A stretch of 64,000 bases of DNA from Tenericutes bacterium HGW-Tenericutes-2 (lineage in GTDB: Bacteria; Bacillota_I; Bacilli_A; Acholeplasmatales; Acholeplasmataceae), in assembly GCA_002839095.1 (NCBI GenBank), contig PGXL01000004.1, positions 104,246-168,245 on the forward strand, written 5' to 3'. The notes under the pieces were generated by a model, which saw only the letters and a list, made by a program, of their open reading frames with translations, did no database searches and was not told the origin of the DNA. A program made the position numbers and the translations under genes. Numbering within the stretch: the stretch's first letter is position 1; each line of letters opens with the position of its first letter. Of this stretch, positions 28,688-37,381 are shown piece by piece.

Positions 28688-29614
28688 ATGGAATTAAACG
28701 TTAATGAAACATACAAAATAGTAGGTAAGGTTGAATCGATTAATCATGGTGTCCATTTCTGCAACACAACAGTTTTAACAGAGGAAAGTGAACATATCAA
28801 TTTGAAGCTTGATTTTGACCAACTGCCATTTTTATCAATGGGAAAGGTTTACGAGTTTCAAGCACAGGCTATCGTGAAAATAGAGGATGAATTGATTCTA
28901 AAATGCTTAAAGATAACACCAGCTGAAGAGGTGTTATCCGATGAAGAACTCGCTAAGGTATTAGAAAGATTTTATGTTTACGCACCAATCCCTATGATGC
29001 AAATCAAAAAGGGGATTGAATCCTATTTAAATAAAATCGAAAATGAAATTCTAAAAAAGATTACTAAAAAGATTTATAAGGAAAATGAAAAATCGTTTTA
29101 TATGCATCCAGCAGCAACCAAATTCCATCATGCATATGTTGGAGGATTATCACATCATACGTATACGATGTTAAAGCTTATTGATCCATTTATCTTTATC
29201 TATCCTTATTTAAATAAGGACTTACTCTACGCAGGAACCATTTTACATGATATGTCAAAGATTAATGAAATTAGTGGTGTTGATGGTGAGTATACTAAAG
29301 AAGGGTTACTCATTGGTCATCTTGTGATGCAAACCGTTGATATCGATCGTATAGCAAGAGAACTAGGCTATGAAGATTCTGAAGAGGTATTAATGCTTAA
29401 GCATATGATTATCTCACATCATGGTCAATTCAACTTTGGTTCTCCTAAGAAACCTCAAACTGGTGAAGCATTACTTTTATGGTTTATTGATACAATTGAT
29501 TCTAAGTTTACAGTATTAGGTGAAACATTAGAAGGAACCGCAGAGGGTTCATTCACACAAATGATTTCAGTGATGGATAAAATGAAATTTTATAAGCATA
29601 AATTCCAAAAATAA
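28688..29614 (+). CDS. yhaM: 3'-5' exoribonuclease YhaM-like (OB fold plus HD domain)
   Basis: A 308-residue protein from ATG 28688, with AGGAG 7 bases upstream. An N-terminal OB-fold region (about 1-80) precedes an HD phosphohydrolase domain: KFHHAYVGGLSHHTYTML, ILHDMSK, LIGHLVMQ and LKHMIISHHGQFNFGSPKKPQTGEALLLWFIDTIDSK. This layout and the last motif identify YhaM, which trims RNA and single-stranded DNA in Firmicutes. Pairing with cca puts two RNA-end-processing enzymes in one operon. Confidence 0.9.
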   Translation: MELNVNETYKIVGKVESINHGVHFCNTTVLTEESEHINLKLDFDQLPFLSMGKVYEFQAQAIVKIEDELILKCLKITPAEEVLSDEELAKVLERFYVYAPIPMMQIKKGIESYLNKIENEILKKITKKIYKENEKSFYMHPAATKFHHAYVGGLSHHTYTMLKLIDPFIFIYPYLNKDLLYAGTILHDMSKINEISGVDGEYTKEGLLIGHLVMQTVDIDRIARELGYEDSEEVLMLKHMIISHHGQFNFGSPKKPQTGEALLLWFIDTIDSKFTVLGETLEGTAEGSFTQMISVMDKMKFYKHKFQK

Positions 29615-29631
29615 TTATAGAGCCATAATTT

Positions 29632-29674
29632 AAAAAAAAACAAAAAAAGAGGTTACTCATTCGAGTAGCCTCTT
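29632..29674 (-). terminator. Terminator of the PrsA-like gene (bidirectional)
   Basis: AAGAGGTTACTC/GAGTAGCCTCTT hairpin, 12 bp with one wobble, followed on the minus strand by a long T-tract (plus-strand A-run at 29632-29648). It may weakly stop yhaM transcripts as well. Confidence 0.85.
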
Positions 29675-29694
29675 ATGCTTTTATGAACTAAATC

Positions 29695-32640
29695 TTATAA
29701 ACCACTTTCTAGAATTGTAAACCAAGTAGCGTATAGGTTACCATAGTTTGCATCATTAACACCAGTTGTTGATAATAAGTATTCATTTAACTGACGTCTA
29801 TTGATTTGTCTAATGACTTCAAATCTAGCAGTTCCATTTGGATCTGTGTAAGTAGCATCTGCTAATAGCTTGAAGATTAACTCTCTTTGCATGTATGTGT
29901 TGTTATATCTTGTAAGTACAGGAGTTAAGTAGCTAGTTACTGCAGTTTGTACAGCAGTTGGAAGTACAACGCCTTCATCAGATTTTTGTTCTGTAATATA
30001 GTACTTAATCTGTGAAGCAGTTAATGTTACTGAATCTTCGTTATATACATTTAATGTAGCATCAGTAGATGATACATATTTTCCATCTTCATCATCAGAA
30101 GCACTGAATACAGCAGAAGTAGTTTTCTTCACCGATGTTGCTAGAATTAAATGCCAACCGAATGCTGATTTCACTTCTTCAAGTGCTTCATCAGTAATCA
30201 CTGTTTGATATAAATCAAGGTGTGGGAACTTAGCTGCATCATCATTGATTAATTCAAGTTGTGCGTGTAATTGCATTGCTCTGTTATAGAAGACTGGATC
30301 AAGTACAGTTTGACCTGTAATGATATTTGAAGTGTTTGTAATAGCTGAAGAAAGTGTTTCAAACTTCAAGTAGAAGCCTAATTGACGATATTCAGACCAT
30401 AATTGTTCGATTTGATAATCGTAAGGAGGTGTAACACTGCCACGTAGAATACGTCCTGAATTGTTAAATTCATTAGCAAGTGCTGTTAAACCTTCTGGTA
30501 ATCCTTTATAATCTCCAACCTTGTTATATAGAAGTTCTACAAGTTCTACTAAACCATCAAGAACTTGAGCAGCTCCAGCAGCACCTAGATTATCAAGATA
30601 TTCTTGAGGATCATCTGGTGAACCATCGCCGTTTGCATCTACATAAATTAGTAGGTGACTTACATTAATTGATTTAAAGTTGTTATATTGAAGTTCAGCA
30701 AGATCAGCTAATTTTTGATAAATAGAATAGCTTTCAGTTCCATAATGACCTTCGATATCTTCCATGTATTGTCCTCTTAATTCAGGATATACATATAATT
30801 GATTAACAGCTTCTGTATTTGTAGTTGAACCAAATGCTAGAAGTAAGAACTTTTCTCTACCCATAGATGCTGGGAAGCCAGAAGTAGCGAAGTTGTCTGC
30901 AGAGAATTGGCTGATGATATCTTCAAATTGTGTCTTGTAATCAGCTAAATCTTTAGCGGACACGGTGTAATCTGGACTAGCAAGTAAGAACTTGTTAGAT
31001 GCGATATCAAGTGCTAAGTTAATACCATATGATTTTTCTAATCTAGCGAAGAAAGCATCTACTGTAATATCTTTACCGTCGATATCAGCTAACACATTAC
31101 CACTCTTGTTCTTAGTAGAACCTTCATAGCCATAGGATTGCTCATAGAATATACGAACGATCTTATCGTAGATGTTTAACTCTTTATCTTCATAAAGCTT
31201 GTTGACTTTATTAGAGATATAAGTAGAAGATAATTTGCTTAAAAATACTTTATCAAACACTTCAGCTTTAATATCTAGTGCAGCTTCTGAATCACCAAAA
31301 ATTTGCTTAGCAGAATCTTCTGGATCTTCAACAAGTATTCCATCTTCTGATGCTTTTTCATCAGATAGCTTAAATACTAAATAACGTGAGTTTCCAAATG
31401 TTTGTACACGTGATGAGAATGGTTTTTCTGTAGTTAAATCATTTGGGTCAGTCATTGAAGCTTCAGCAGTAAGTGTTGTATATACATGGCTTCTTAATGA
31501 TGTGTTTAACTTGGTTAAGTCATCATAAGTAAGTGTTGAACTGAAAGTAGAACCAGCAGTACCAACAATTGAACCATCAATAGCAATTTCAACTTGAGAA
31601 GCTGGATTAAGAATGTTATAAATTTTTACGAATTCCGCTTTAACTTGTGCTGTTGTTAAAGCTTCATCAGCAAGACCAGTATCTCTTGATGTAGAGATAA
31701 CGTATCTCTTATAGTAGTTTTCATAATCAAGAACGCTAATTTGAGCGCGGTCTTCTAGATCAGCGCCAAGCTTACCTAAAATACCTAAATCACTTAAAAT
31801 CGTACGTACGTGACCATAACCCGTTTGTGATAGATCATCTAAATCAATATATCCTGGGTTACCTTCAAGAATTCTAATATCAGGAATCTTGTACCAAAGA
31901 CCTCTTGAGTCTGATTTGATACTTGCTTGATATAATGCAGCATTAGCTTCATTTAAGTTAATGAAACGAACGATTAATGCATCAACATCATAGCGACCTT
32001 CCATATTGTTCTTATAATAAGTAACTAGATTTGCTTCAGAGATATAATTTGCATTGTCTTTATCAAGAACTTCAGCATCAAGTATTTCTTTTGCATGTTG
32101 TCTTTGAGTGACTCTTAAGACATAACGTTCCATAAGTGATGGAATCGCTGAATATCCTTCATATGCTACTGGTAATGCGTTGATGCTTGCTTTGACAGCT
32201 GCGATATCCACGCTATTATCTAAAAGGTATAGAGAGTCTACAAATTGCTCAATATTTCTTGCAAATCTTTCAGGACTATCAGTATAAAGACCTTCTAAAG
32301 CTTCTTTATCTGCACTGCCATGGATTGCATTGTTGATTGTGTCATCCAAGTAGTCATTTAGATCTTCGTCACCTTGTAGAATTAACGCTTTAATTGCTAC
32401 AATTTGATCAGCAAAGATCGTTTCGTCAACCATTGTTGCTAAAATAGAAGCACCTTGTAAACGTAGTTGATCATATAATTCTTTTTCCGTTACAGTGATA
32501 TCACCTAGGGTTAGATATGCTTCTTCTGAGATGCTTCCATAAGGTGTTTTGTCGCCGCTCTTGCATGCAGCTAACGTAAGTACACTTGCTAATACTAGCA
32601 CTAATACAGCAAGCTTCCTTAATGTTTTTATTTGATTCAT
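29695..32640 (-). CDS. Giant PrsA/SurA-like lipoprotein foldase
   Basis: A 981-residue exported lipoprotein: signal ending LTLAAC with C26 lipidated. A SurA-N-like start follows (LTLGDITVTEKELYDQLRLQGASILATMVDETI). The region after about residue 660 shows the parvulin pattern of PrsA/SurA foldases: NVSHLLIYVDANGDG..., a long ALANEFNNSGRILRG insert, and near the end EEVKSAFGWHLILATSV. PrsA proteins help secreted proteins fold outside the membrane; usual length is about 300 residues. This one is three times longer, probably with duplicated chaperone lobes. The parvulin catalytic residues are not certain. Confidence 0.75.
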   Translation of the reverse strand: MNQIKTLRKLAVLVLVLASVLTLAACKSGDKTPYGSISEEAYLTLGDITVTEKELYDQLRLQGASILATMVDETIFADQIVAIKALILQGDEDLNDYLDDTINNAIHGSADKEALEGLYTDSPERFARNIEQFVDSLYLLDNSVDIAAVKASINALPVAYEGYSAIPSLMERYVLRVTQRQHAKEILDAEVLDKDNANYISEANLVTYYKNNMEGRYDVDALIVRFINLNEANAALYQASIKSDSRGLWYKIPDIRILEGNPGYIDLDDLSQTGYGHVRTILSDLGILGKLGADLEDRAQISVLDYENYYKRYVISTSRDTGLADEALTTAQVKAEFVKIYNILNPASQVEIAIDGSIVGTAGSTFSSTLTYDDLTKLNTSLRSHVYTTLTAEASMTDPNDLTTEKPFSSRVQTFGNSRYLVFKLSDEKASEDGILVEDPEDSAKQIFGDSEAALDIKAEVFDKVFLSKLSSTYISNKVNKLYEDKELNIYDKIVRIFYEQSYGYEGSTKNKSGNVLADIDGKDITVDAFFARLEKSYGINLALDIASNKFLLASPDYTVSAKDLADYKTQFEDIISQFSADNFATSGFPASMGREKFLLLAFGSTTNTEAVNQLYVYPELRGQYMEDIEGHYGTESYSIYQKLADLAELQYNNFKSINVSHLLIYVDANGDGSPDDPQEYLDNLGAAGAAQVLDGLVELVELLYNKVGDYKGLPEGLTALANEFNNSGRILRGSVTPPYDYQIEQLWSEYRQLGFYLKFETLSSAITNTSNIITGQTVLDPVFYNRAMQLHAQLELINDDAAKFPHLDLYQTVITDEALEEVKSAFGWHLILATSVKKTTSAVFSASDDEDGKYVSSTDATLNVYNEDSVTLTASQIKYYITEQKSDEGVVLPTAVQTAVTSYLTPVLTRYNNTYMQRELIFKLLADATYTDPNGTARFEVIRQINRRQLNEYLLSTTGVNDANYGNLYATWFTILESGL

Positions 32641-32681
32641 TTTGTGTTCACTCCTTCAATGTATTTCATACAAGCATTTAT

Positions 32682-32710
32682 AATATAGCATTTTTCAGGG
32701 GGTATTGCAA
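32682..32710 (-). promoter_or_regulatory. Promoter of the PrsA-like gene
   Basis: Minus strand TTGCAA (plus 32705-32710), 17 bp, TATATT (plus 32682-32687), followed by AAGGAG before the start. Confidence 0.65.
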
Positions 32711-32773
32711 CCACTTTCATTTTATTTGTTAATCTCACATATTTTCGTGATATCATAAAAGAAGGTGATCACA

Positions 32774-33544
32774 GTGGAAGTATTTGTAATGGCTTCAGGA
32801 TCGAAGGGGAATATGACCTACTTAAAAGTAGGTGATATTAGAGTCTTTATCGATGCCGGTATTAGCTATCTAAAAATGAAGAATAAAATGATTGAATATC
32901 AAGAGAATATATATGACGTCAAAACGCTATTTATTACCCATGAACATCATGATCATATCACGGGTTTGAAAATGCTTTTAAAAAATGGTGGAATTGAAGA
33001 TGTTTACCTGACTCAAGGGACATATGACAGTCTTCCAGCAGATGTTGTTAAAATGTTTATGAATACACATATTATTTGTGCTGATATTGCTTTTGAAGTA
33101 GGCGAGATGAAAATCACGCCTTTTATGCTTTCACATGATGCTGCAGAACCTGTTGGATTTGTTATTGAAAACCATGTAAAAAAAATGGTTATATTAACAG
33201 ACTCTGGTTATGTTGATCAAAGCTATTTTGAATTATTAAGTGATGCTGACCTTTATATAGTAGAAGCGAACCATAATCCGTTCACTTTATTTCAATCCGC
33301 TAGACCGTTCTTACTAAAAAAGAGAATTGTTGGTGAAAGAGGGCATCTATCCAATGAAGATGCAGCAAGACTAATGAACAGACTAATAAAAAATAAAGTC
33401 AGTAAATGGGTGATAGCTCATATATCTGAAGACTGCAATTCAATTGAAGATATTGATATCGCGATTGTAAAGGAATTTGATGATCCTACAAAGGTTGAAG
33501 TCTTTTATGCATCTCAAGAAGGATTACCGGTAATTATTCTATGA
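32774..33544 (+). CDS. walJ: MBL-fold hydrolase WalJ/YycJ
   Basis: A 257-residue metallo-beta-lactamase-fold protein with ASGSKGNMTYL at the start and the metal site THEHHDH, plus SHDAAEPVGF and the C-terminal IAHISEDCNS. This is the YycJ/WalJ family, associated with replication and cell-wall coordination and thought to be a 5'-3' nuclease. The start is GTG 32774 with AAGGTGA upstream (GTG 32765 overlaps that site). The walRK genes that usually precede it are absent here. It overlaps rlmH in ATGA. Confidence 0.85.
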   Translation: MEVFVMASGSKGNMTYLKVGDIRVFIDAGISYLKMKNKMIEYQENIYDVKTLFITHEHHDHITGLKMLLKNGGIEDVYLTQGTYDSLPADVVKMFMNTHIICADIAFEVGEMKITPFMLSHDAAEPVGFVIENHVKKMVILTDSGYVDQSYFELLSDADLYIVEANHNPFTLFQSARPFLLKKRIVGERGHLSNEDAARLMNRLIKNKVSKWVIAHISEDCNSIEDIDIAIVKEFDDPTKVEVFYASQEGLPVIIL

Positions 33545-33984
33545 TTAAAATAATTGTTGTAGGAAAACTAAATCAAAAGTATTTAGAAGAAGGTATTTCA
33601 TATTATCAAAAACAGATTCCAACTAAAGTAGAATTCATTGAAGTACCCGATGAATCAACGATTCAAGGTGTAGATATAGAGGGACAAAAAATTCTATTAA
33701 AGATTAAGGATTCTGATTATGTAATATGTTTGGCAATCAAAGGTCAAATGCTAACAAGTGAAGGCTTTAGTGAAATACTCGATCAAATTTCTACATACCA
33801 ACAAGGCGATATAGTCTTTGTTATTGGTGGTTCCTACGGTCTATCTCATGATGTTTTGAAAAGATCGAATAAGCAAATATCATTTTCTAAAATGACATTT
33901 CCGCATCAGTTGATGCGTCTGATTTTAATAGAACAAATCTATAGAGGCTTTATGATATTAAAAAATCATCCCTATCATAAGTGA
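33541..33984 (+). CDS. rlmH: 23S rRNA pseudouridine-1915 N3-methyltransferase
   Basis: A 147-residue SPOUT methyltransferase modifying helix 69 of 23S rRNA. The knot region is VFVIGGSYGLSHDVLKRSN, followed by KMTFPHQLMRLILIEQIYRGFMILKNHPYHK at the C-terminus, which is diagnostic. Adjacency to walJ is conserved in Bacillales. Confidence 0.95.
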   Translation: MIKIIVVGKLNQKYLEEGISYYQKQIPTKVEFIEVPDESTIQGVDIEGQKILLKIKDSDYVICLAIKGQMLTSEGFSEILDQISTYQQGDIVFVIGGSYGLSHDVLKRSNKQISFSKMTFPHQLMRLILIEQIYRGFMILKNHPYHK

Positions 33985-33990
33985 GGTTAT

Positions 33991-34611
33991 ATGAACTATA
34001 TATTTTGGGACTTTAATGGAACAATTCTAGACGATGCAAGGCTATGCTTCAACATTTTAAATGAAATGCTAATTGAAGAAAATAGACCAACTGTAACCTT
34101 TGATGAATACTTAATGATTTTCACATTTCCTATTGAAGCGTATTATGATCAAGTGTTCGATCTAAAGAAATCATCGTTTAAAGAACTTGCTCATCAATTC
34201 ATTAATCGCTATCAACCAAGAAGCTTAAATCTTCCTCTTCATGAGCATGTAATAGAGACTATCGAACATTTTGAGAAAGAAGGCTTTGTTAATATTTTGT
34301 TATCAGCATCTGAAGAAAAGAATTTGCATGAGCAATTAGATCACTATAAAATCAAGCATTTATTCAAGCATATTTTAGGTACCTCAAATGTTTATGCCAA
34401 AAGCAAGATTCAAGTTGGAAAAGACTTTATTGAGAAGATGAATATAGATACTAAAAATGCAATAATGATTGGTGATACTTTGCATGATGCAGAGGTAGCT
34501 AAAGAGCTAGGAATGGATATTATCCTTTTTACAAAAGGACATCAACATAAAGAAAGACTGAAAAACTATAAAAATATAGATAGTTTTCTTGATTTACTTG
34601 GTAAAATATAA
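33991..34611 (+). CDS. HAD-superfamily phosphatase
   Basis: A 206-residue HAD hydrolase. Motif I is DFNGTILDD, with Asn where most members have the second Asp, a variant common in this subgroup. Motif II is LLSASEE and motif IV is MIGDTLHDAEVAKELGM. A phosphoglycolate-phosphatase-like small-molecule phosphatase is likely; the substrate is unknown. It starts 6 bases after rlmH. Confidence 0.85.
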   Translation: MNYIFWDFNGTILDDARLCFNILNEMLIEENRPTVTFDEYLMIFTFPIEAYYDQVFDLKKSSFKELAHQFINRYQPRSLNLPLHEHVIETIEHFEKEGFVNILLSASEEKNLHEQLDHYKIKHLFKHILGTSNVYAKSKIQVGKDFIEKMNIDTKNAIMIGDTLHDAEVAKELGMDIILFTKGHQHKERLKNYKNIDSFLDLLGKI

Positions 34612-34647
34612 ATACAAGATCAAACGATTAAGAAAAAAGGAGAATTT

Positions 34648-35496
34648 ATGAAAAAAATTGCAATTTTAACATGCAGTAATGCAGGTCTAGACTATCTAGA
34701 TTATCCAAAAGACATTAGAATTCTACGTTCAGTCATTCATTTTGGTACAGATGAATCCTATGACGATTTTGTTGATATTGATGCGAAAACATTTTATGAA
34801 AGAATAGCTAACGATCCCAACGATATTCCAAAAACATCATATGTTTCACCGGGGAAGATGATTGAAATCTTTGAAGAGCTTGAAGCTGAAGGATACGAGG
34901 AAGCACTTGTGATTACAATTTCATCACAGCTATCAGGTTTATTTGAAGCGGTAAAGAGAGTTGCGAGTGAAGTAAAGATTAAGGTTACAGCATTTGATTC
35001 TAAGACATTAGCTTATAGTGAAGCTTATATGGTATTAGAAGCACACCGTATGGTAGAAGAAGGATTATCGGTAAAGGATATTGTTGCTCACCTCGAAACC
35101 ATTAGAGATAACGATACTGTCTATTTTGCTGTAGATACTCTACTTTATCTAGTAAAGAATGGTCGTCTATCTAAGCTTCAAGGTACGCTTGGAACCATGC
35201 TTCAATTGAAGCCACTCCTCGTTTTAGGAGATGATGGAAAGGTTGCATCACTTGAAAAGATTAGAACGACTCATAAGGCTCAACAACGTGTATTAGAAAA
35301 ATATATTGAAGAAACTAAGGATTTAAATGTTTTAACATTTATCTCTCATGCACATAATGATCATGCTGCTGAATGGTTTAAGTCTGAAATTCAAAAGGTA
35401 TTTCCAAATCGTGATGTTATCGTAGCACCTTTAACACCTGTGGTTGGTGCACACACAGGTCCTAAGGGAATCGGTGTTGGATTTATTAAATTATAG
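34648..35496 (+). CDS. DegV family fatty-acid-binding protein
   Basis: A 282-residue DegV protein. The lipid-binding serine region is VITISSQLSGLFEAVKRVA, with KTSYVSPGKMIEIFEEL before it and VVGAHTGPKGIGVGFIKL at the end. FakB-type DegV proteins hold fatty acids for phosphorylation by FakA, allowing use of exogenous fatty acids. AAAGGAG precedes the ATG, and a strong terminator follows. A second DegV gene lies at 59256. Confidence 0.9.
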   Translation: MKKIAILTCSNAGLDYLDYPKDIRILRSVIHFGTDESYDDFVDIDAKTFYERIANDPNDIPKTSYVSPGKMIEIFEELEAEGYEEALVITISSQLSGLFEAVKRVASEVKIKVTAFDSKTLAYSEAYMVLEAHRMVEEGLSVKDIVAHLETIRDNDTVYFAVDTLLYLVKNGRLSKLQGTLGTMLQLKPLLVLGDDGKVASLEKIRTTHKAQQRVLEKYIEETKDLNVLTFISHAHNDHAAEWFKSEIQKVFPNRDVIVAPLTPVVGAHTGPKGIGVGFIKL

Positions 35497-35504
35497 AAAG
35501 TATG

Positions 35505-35536
35505 AAGGATGCACAGCAATTGTTGTACATCCTTTT
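35505..35536 (+). terminator. Terminator after degV
   Basis: AAGGATGCACA/TGTACATCCTT stem with one mismatch, loop GCAATT-like, then six T. Confidence 0.85.
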
Positions 35537-35544
35537 TTCTTTGT

Positions 35545-35553
35545 AGTGCTATA
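35545..35553 (+). promoter_or_regulatory. Extended -10 promoter of mscL
   Basis: TGCTATAAT lies 28 bases before the mscL ATG. Confidence 0.6.
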
Positions 35554-35580
35554 ATATAAGGTAAAGAGGAGCTGAAAAAA

Positions 35581-36054
35581 ATGAAAAAATTCATGAATGA
35601 GTTTAAGGGTTTCATTATGAAGGGGAATGTATTAAACCTAGCAGTTGCGGTAATTATTGGTGGAGCATTCGGAAAGATTATTGCGAGTCTTGTCAAAGAT
35701 ATTTTAATGCCAGTGATTAGCTTAATCTTAGGTGGGGAAGGCTTTGAAAATTATAAGTATGTGATTACCCCAGCAAACGTAGATGCTGGGATAACAGAAA
35801 ATGCAATTTATTATGGAATATTCATTCAAAACATCATTGATTTTGTTATCGTAGCCTTTGTTGTATTTATGATTGTTAAATTATTCAATAAGGCATCTGA
35901 GCTTGCGAATCAAAAGCAGTTAAGAGAGGCAGAACTTGCTAAGGAAGAAGCAGCTAAAAAAGCAGCAGAACAAGCAGCAATTGACGCTAAAAAACCTAAA
36001 GTTGAAGACTTATTACAAGATATAAAGTTGTTGTTAGAAAAAAACTTAAAGTAA
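35581..36054 (+). CDS. mscL: Large-conductance mechanosensitive channel
   Basis: A 157-residue channel that opens under membrane tension and protects cells from osmotic downshock. The N-terminal amphipathic helix and first transmembrane helix are typical (EFKGFIMKGNVLNLAVAVIIGGAFGKIIASLVKDILMPVISL). The second helix is NIIDFVIVAFVVFMIVKLFNK. The C-terminal bundle is lysine/alanine-rich and slightly long. RBS AGGAG lies 10 bases upstream; the gene stands alone between two terminators. Confidence 0.96.
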   Translation: MKKFMNEFKGFIMKGNVLNLAVAVIIGGAFGKIIASLVKDILMPVISLILGGEGFENYKYVITPANVDAGITENAIYYGIFIQNIIDFVIVAFVVFMIVKLFNKASELANQKQLREAELAKEEAAKKAAEQAAIDAKKPKVEDLLQDIKLLLEKNLK

Positions 36055-36072
36055 ACAAAAATAACTCACTAG

Positions 36073-36100
36073 AAAAGCATATTTATTTATGCTTTTTTTT
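36073..36100 (+). terminator. Terminator of mscL
   Basis: AAAAGCATA/TATGCTTTT perfect stem, loop TTTATT, followed by T-run. Confidence 0.9.
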
Positions 36101-36116
36101 ATTTTCTTGTCCTTTA

Positions 36117-36145
36117 TTTACATTTAAACTTAATTTACATATAAT
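36117..36145 (+). promoter_or_regulatory. Promoter of the rsgA leader transcript
   Basis: TTTACA (36117-36122), 17 bp, TATAAT (36140-36145). Transcription would begin near 36152, giving a ~130-base leader that opens with a small hairpin (TTCGA/TCGAA, 36152-36165). Confidence 0.8.
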
Positions 36146-36195
36146 ATATATGTTCGAGCAGTCGAATAAATCCATAATGAAATGAGGAATGTTCT

Positions 36196-36255
36196 ATGAA
36201 AAACAAAAATACTTGTACAACCCAACAAATGAAGGAGGGCATTTCGCTTAGCTAA
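36196..36255 (+). CDS. Leader peptide upstream of rsgA
   Basis: A 19-codon frame from ATG 36196 to TAA 36253-36255, with GAGGA upstream. The peptide begins MKNKNTCTTQQ. Its codons 13-15 contain the GGAGGG arm of a hairpin placed just before rsgA. Position in a long leader between a strong promoter and a regulated-looking ribosome-binding site is the hallmark of attenuation leaders. Translation itself is inferred. Confidence 0.5.
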   Translation: MKNKNTCTTQQMKEGISLS

Positions 36256-36276
36256 CCCTCCAAAAAAAAACGGAGG
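36234..36276 (+). promoter_or_regulatory. Candidate alternative-hairpin switch controlling rsgA translation
   Basis: CCCTCC at 36256-36261 can pair either with GGAGGG at 36234-36239 (inside the leader peptide) or, through CCTCC, with the rsgA Shine-Dalgarno GGAGG at 36272-36276. The two pairings exclude each other. The first leaves the ribosome-binding site open, the second hides it. Leader translation would disturb the first stem. Confidence 0.5.
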
Positions 36277-36280
36277 ATTT

Positions 36281-37300
36281 ATGGAAGAAAACCATTTTAA
36301 AAATGTCTCTTTTGATATAGAGAGACAAGAAGAAGCAAAACTATTTTCACCACTACAATTAGCAAGAGTGGTCAATCAACAAAAAGAGATTTACCTAATT
36401 GATTTGAATCAAAAGATCGTGAGTGCTAAGGTTTCAGGGAAAATGATGTATCATGCATACGATATTAAGGATTTCCCATCTGTTGGTGATTATGTAATGG
36501 TTGGAAATGATACGGATACAAAAATTATCCATCATGTATTAAAAAGAAAAAGCATCCTAGAAAGAAAGTCTGCTGGTAAAAACACGAATGCTCAGGTCAT
36601 CGCTACAAATATAGATAATATCTTAATTTGTATGTCCTTAAATGAGAACTTCAATTTAAGAAGATTGGAAAGATATTTATCCATCTCATGGGTGAGTGGA
36701 GCAATTCCAATCATTGTTTTAACTAAATTTGACTTATACGAAAAAAGCAGTAAAAAGCTAGAGATGATATATTCAGTTTCATCCGGAGCAGACGTTATCA
36801 TCACATCTGAAAAGATAGAACCATTTTATAAAGAATTATTTTCAGTGATTTATCCAGGTAAAACATATGCTTTAGTTGGCTCATCAGGTGTTGGTAAATC
36901 AACAATAATTAATCATTTAATGAATCAAAATGTTACAGCAACCAAGGAAATAGGCATGCATGATAAGGGAAGACATATAACAACATCAAGATCCTTATTT
37001 GAAACAAGTGATCATGCGTATATCATTGATACGCCTGGTATGAGAGAGCTACAAGTAGATGATGCAGATATCGATTCAACTTTTTCTGATATTGAGAGTT
37101 TAAGTAAAAGCTGTAAATTCAGCAATTGTGCGCACAATAATGAGCCAGGATGTAAAGTGAGAGAAGCGATACAAGAAGGGCTTATATCTCAAGATAGATT
37201 AAAAAACTATAAATCTTTATTAAGAGAATTCGAGTATCAACAAAAAAGGTTAAAACAAAAAGAAAGAAAAATCATGAAGGCATCTAAAATGAATTACTAA
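36281..37300 (+). CDS. rsgA: Ribosome small-subunit-dependent GTPase A
   Basis: A 339-residue circularly permuted GTPase that matures the 30S subunit. An N-terminal OB fold (GKMMYHAYDIKDFPSVGDYVMVG) comes first. The G motifs appear in the permuted order G4-G1-G3: VLTKFDL, then GSSGVGKSTIINHL, then DTPGMRELQ. A zinc knuckle C-x4-C-x7-C type region (CKFSNCAHNNEPGC) ends the protein. Its transcript carries the leader described upstream, an unusual feature for rsgA. CGGAGG precedes the ATG and a perfect terminator follows. Confidence 0.94.
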   Translation: MEENHFKNVSFDIERQEEAKLFSPLQLARVVNQQKEIYLIDLNQKIVSAKVSGKMMYHAYDIKDFPSVGDYVMVGNDTDTKIIHHVLKRKSILERKSAGKNTNAQVIATNIDNILICMSLNENFNLRRLERYLSISWVSGAIPIIVLTKFDLYEKSSKKLEMIYSVSSGADVIITSEKIEPFYKELFSVIYPGKTYALVGSSGVGKSTIINHLMNQNVTATKEIGMHDKGRHITTSRSLFETSDHAYIIDTPGMRELQVDDADIDSTFSDIESLSKSCKFSNCAHNNEPGCKVREAIQEGLISQDRLKNYKSLLREFEYQQKRLKQKERKIMKASKMNY

Positions 37301-37303
37301 AGT

Positions 37304-37330
37304 AAAAGGGATATAGTTATCCCTTTTTTT
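37304..37330 (+). terminator. Terminator of rsgA
   Basis: AAAAGGGATA/TATCCCTTTT perfect stem, loop TAGT, T-run to 37330. Confidence 0.92.
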
Positions 37331-37337
37331 CATAAGA

Positions 37338-37371
37338 AAACCCTATCCATTGGGGGGAAGGGATAGGGTTT
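37338..37371 (-). terminator. Terminator of pdxST
   Basis: AAACCCTATCC/GGATAGGGTTT perfect 11 bp stem; on the minus strand it is followed by TTTTCTTATG. Confidence 0.8.
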
Positions 37372-37381
37372 AAATACGATT

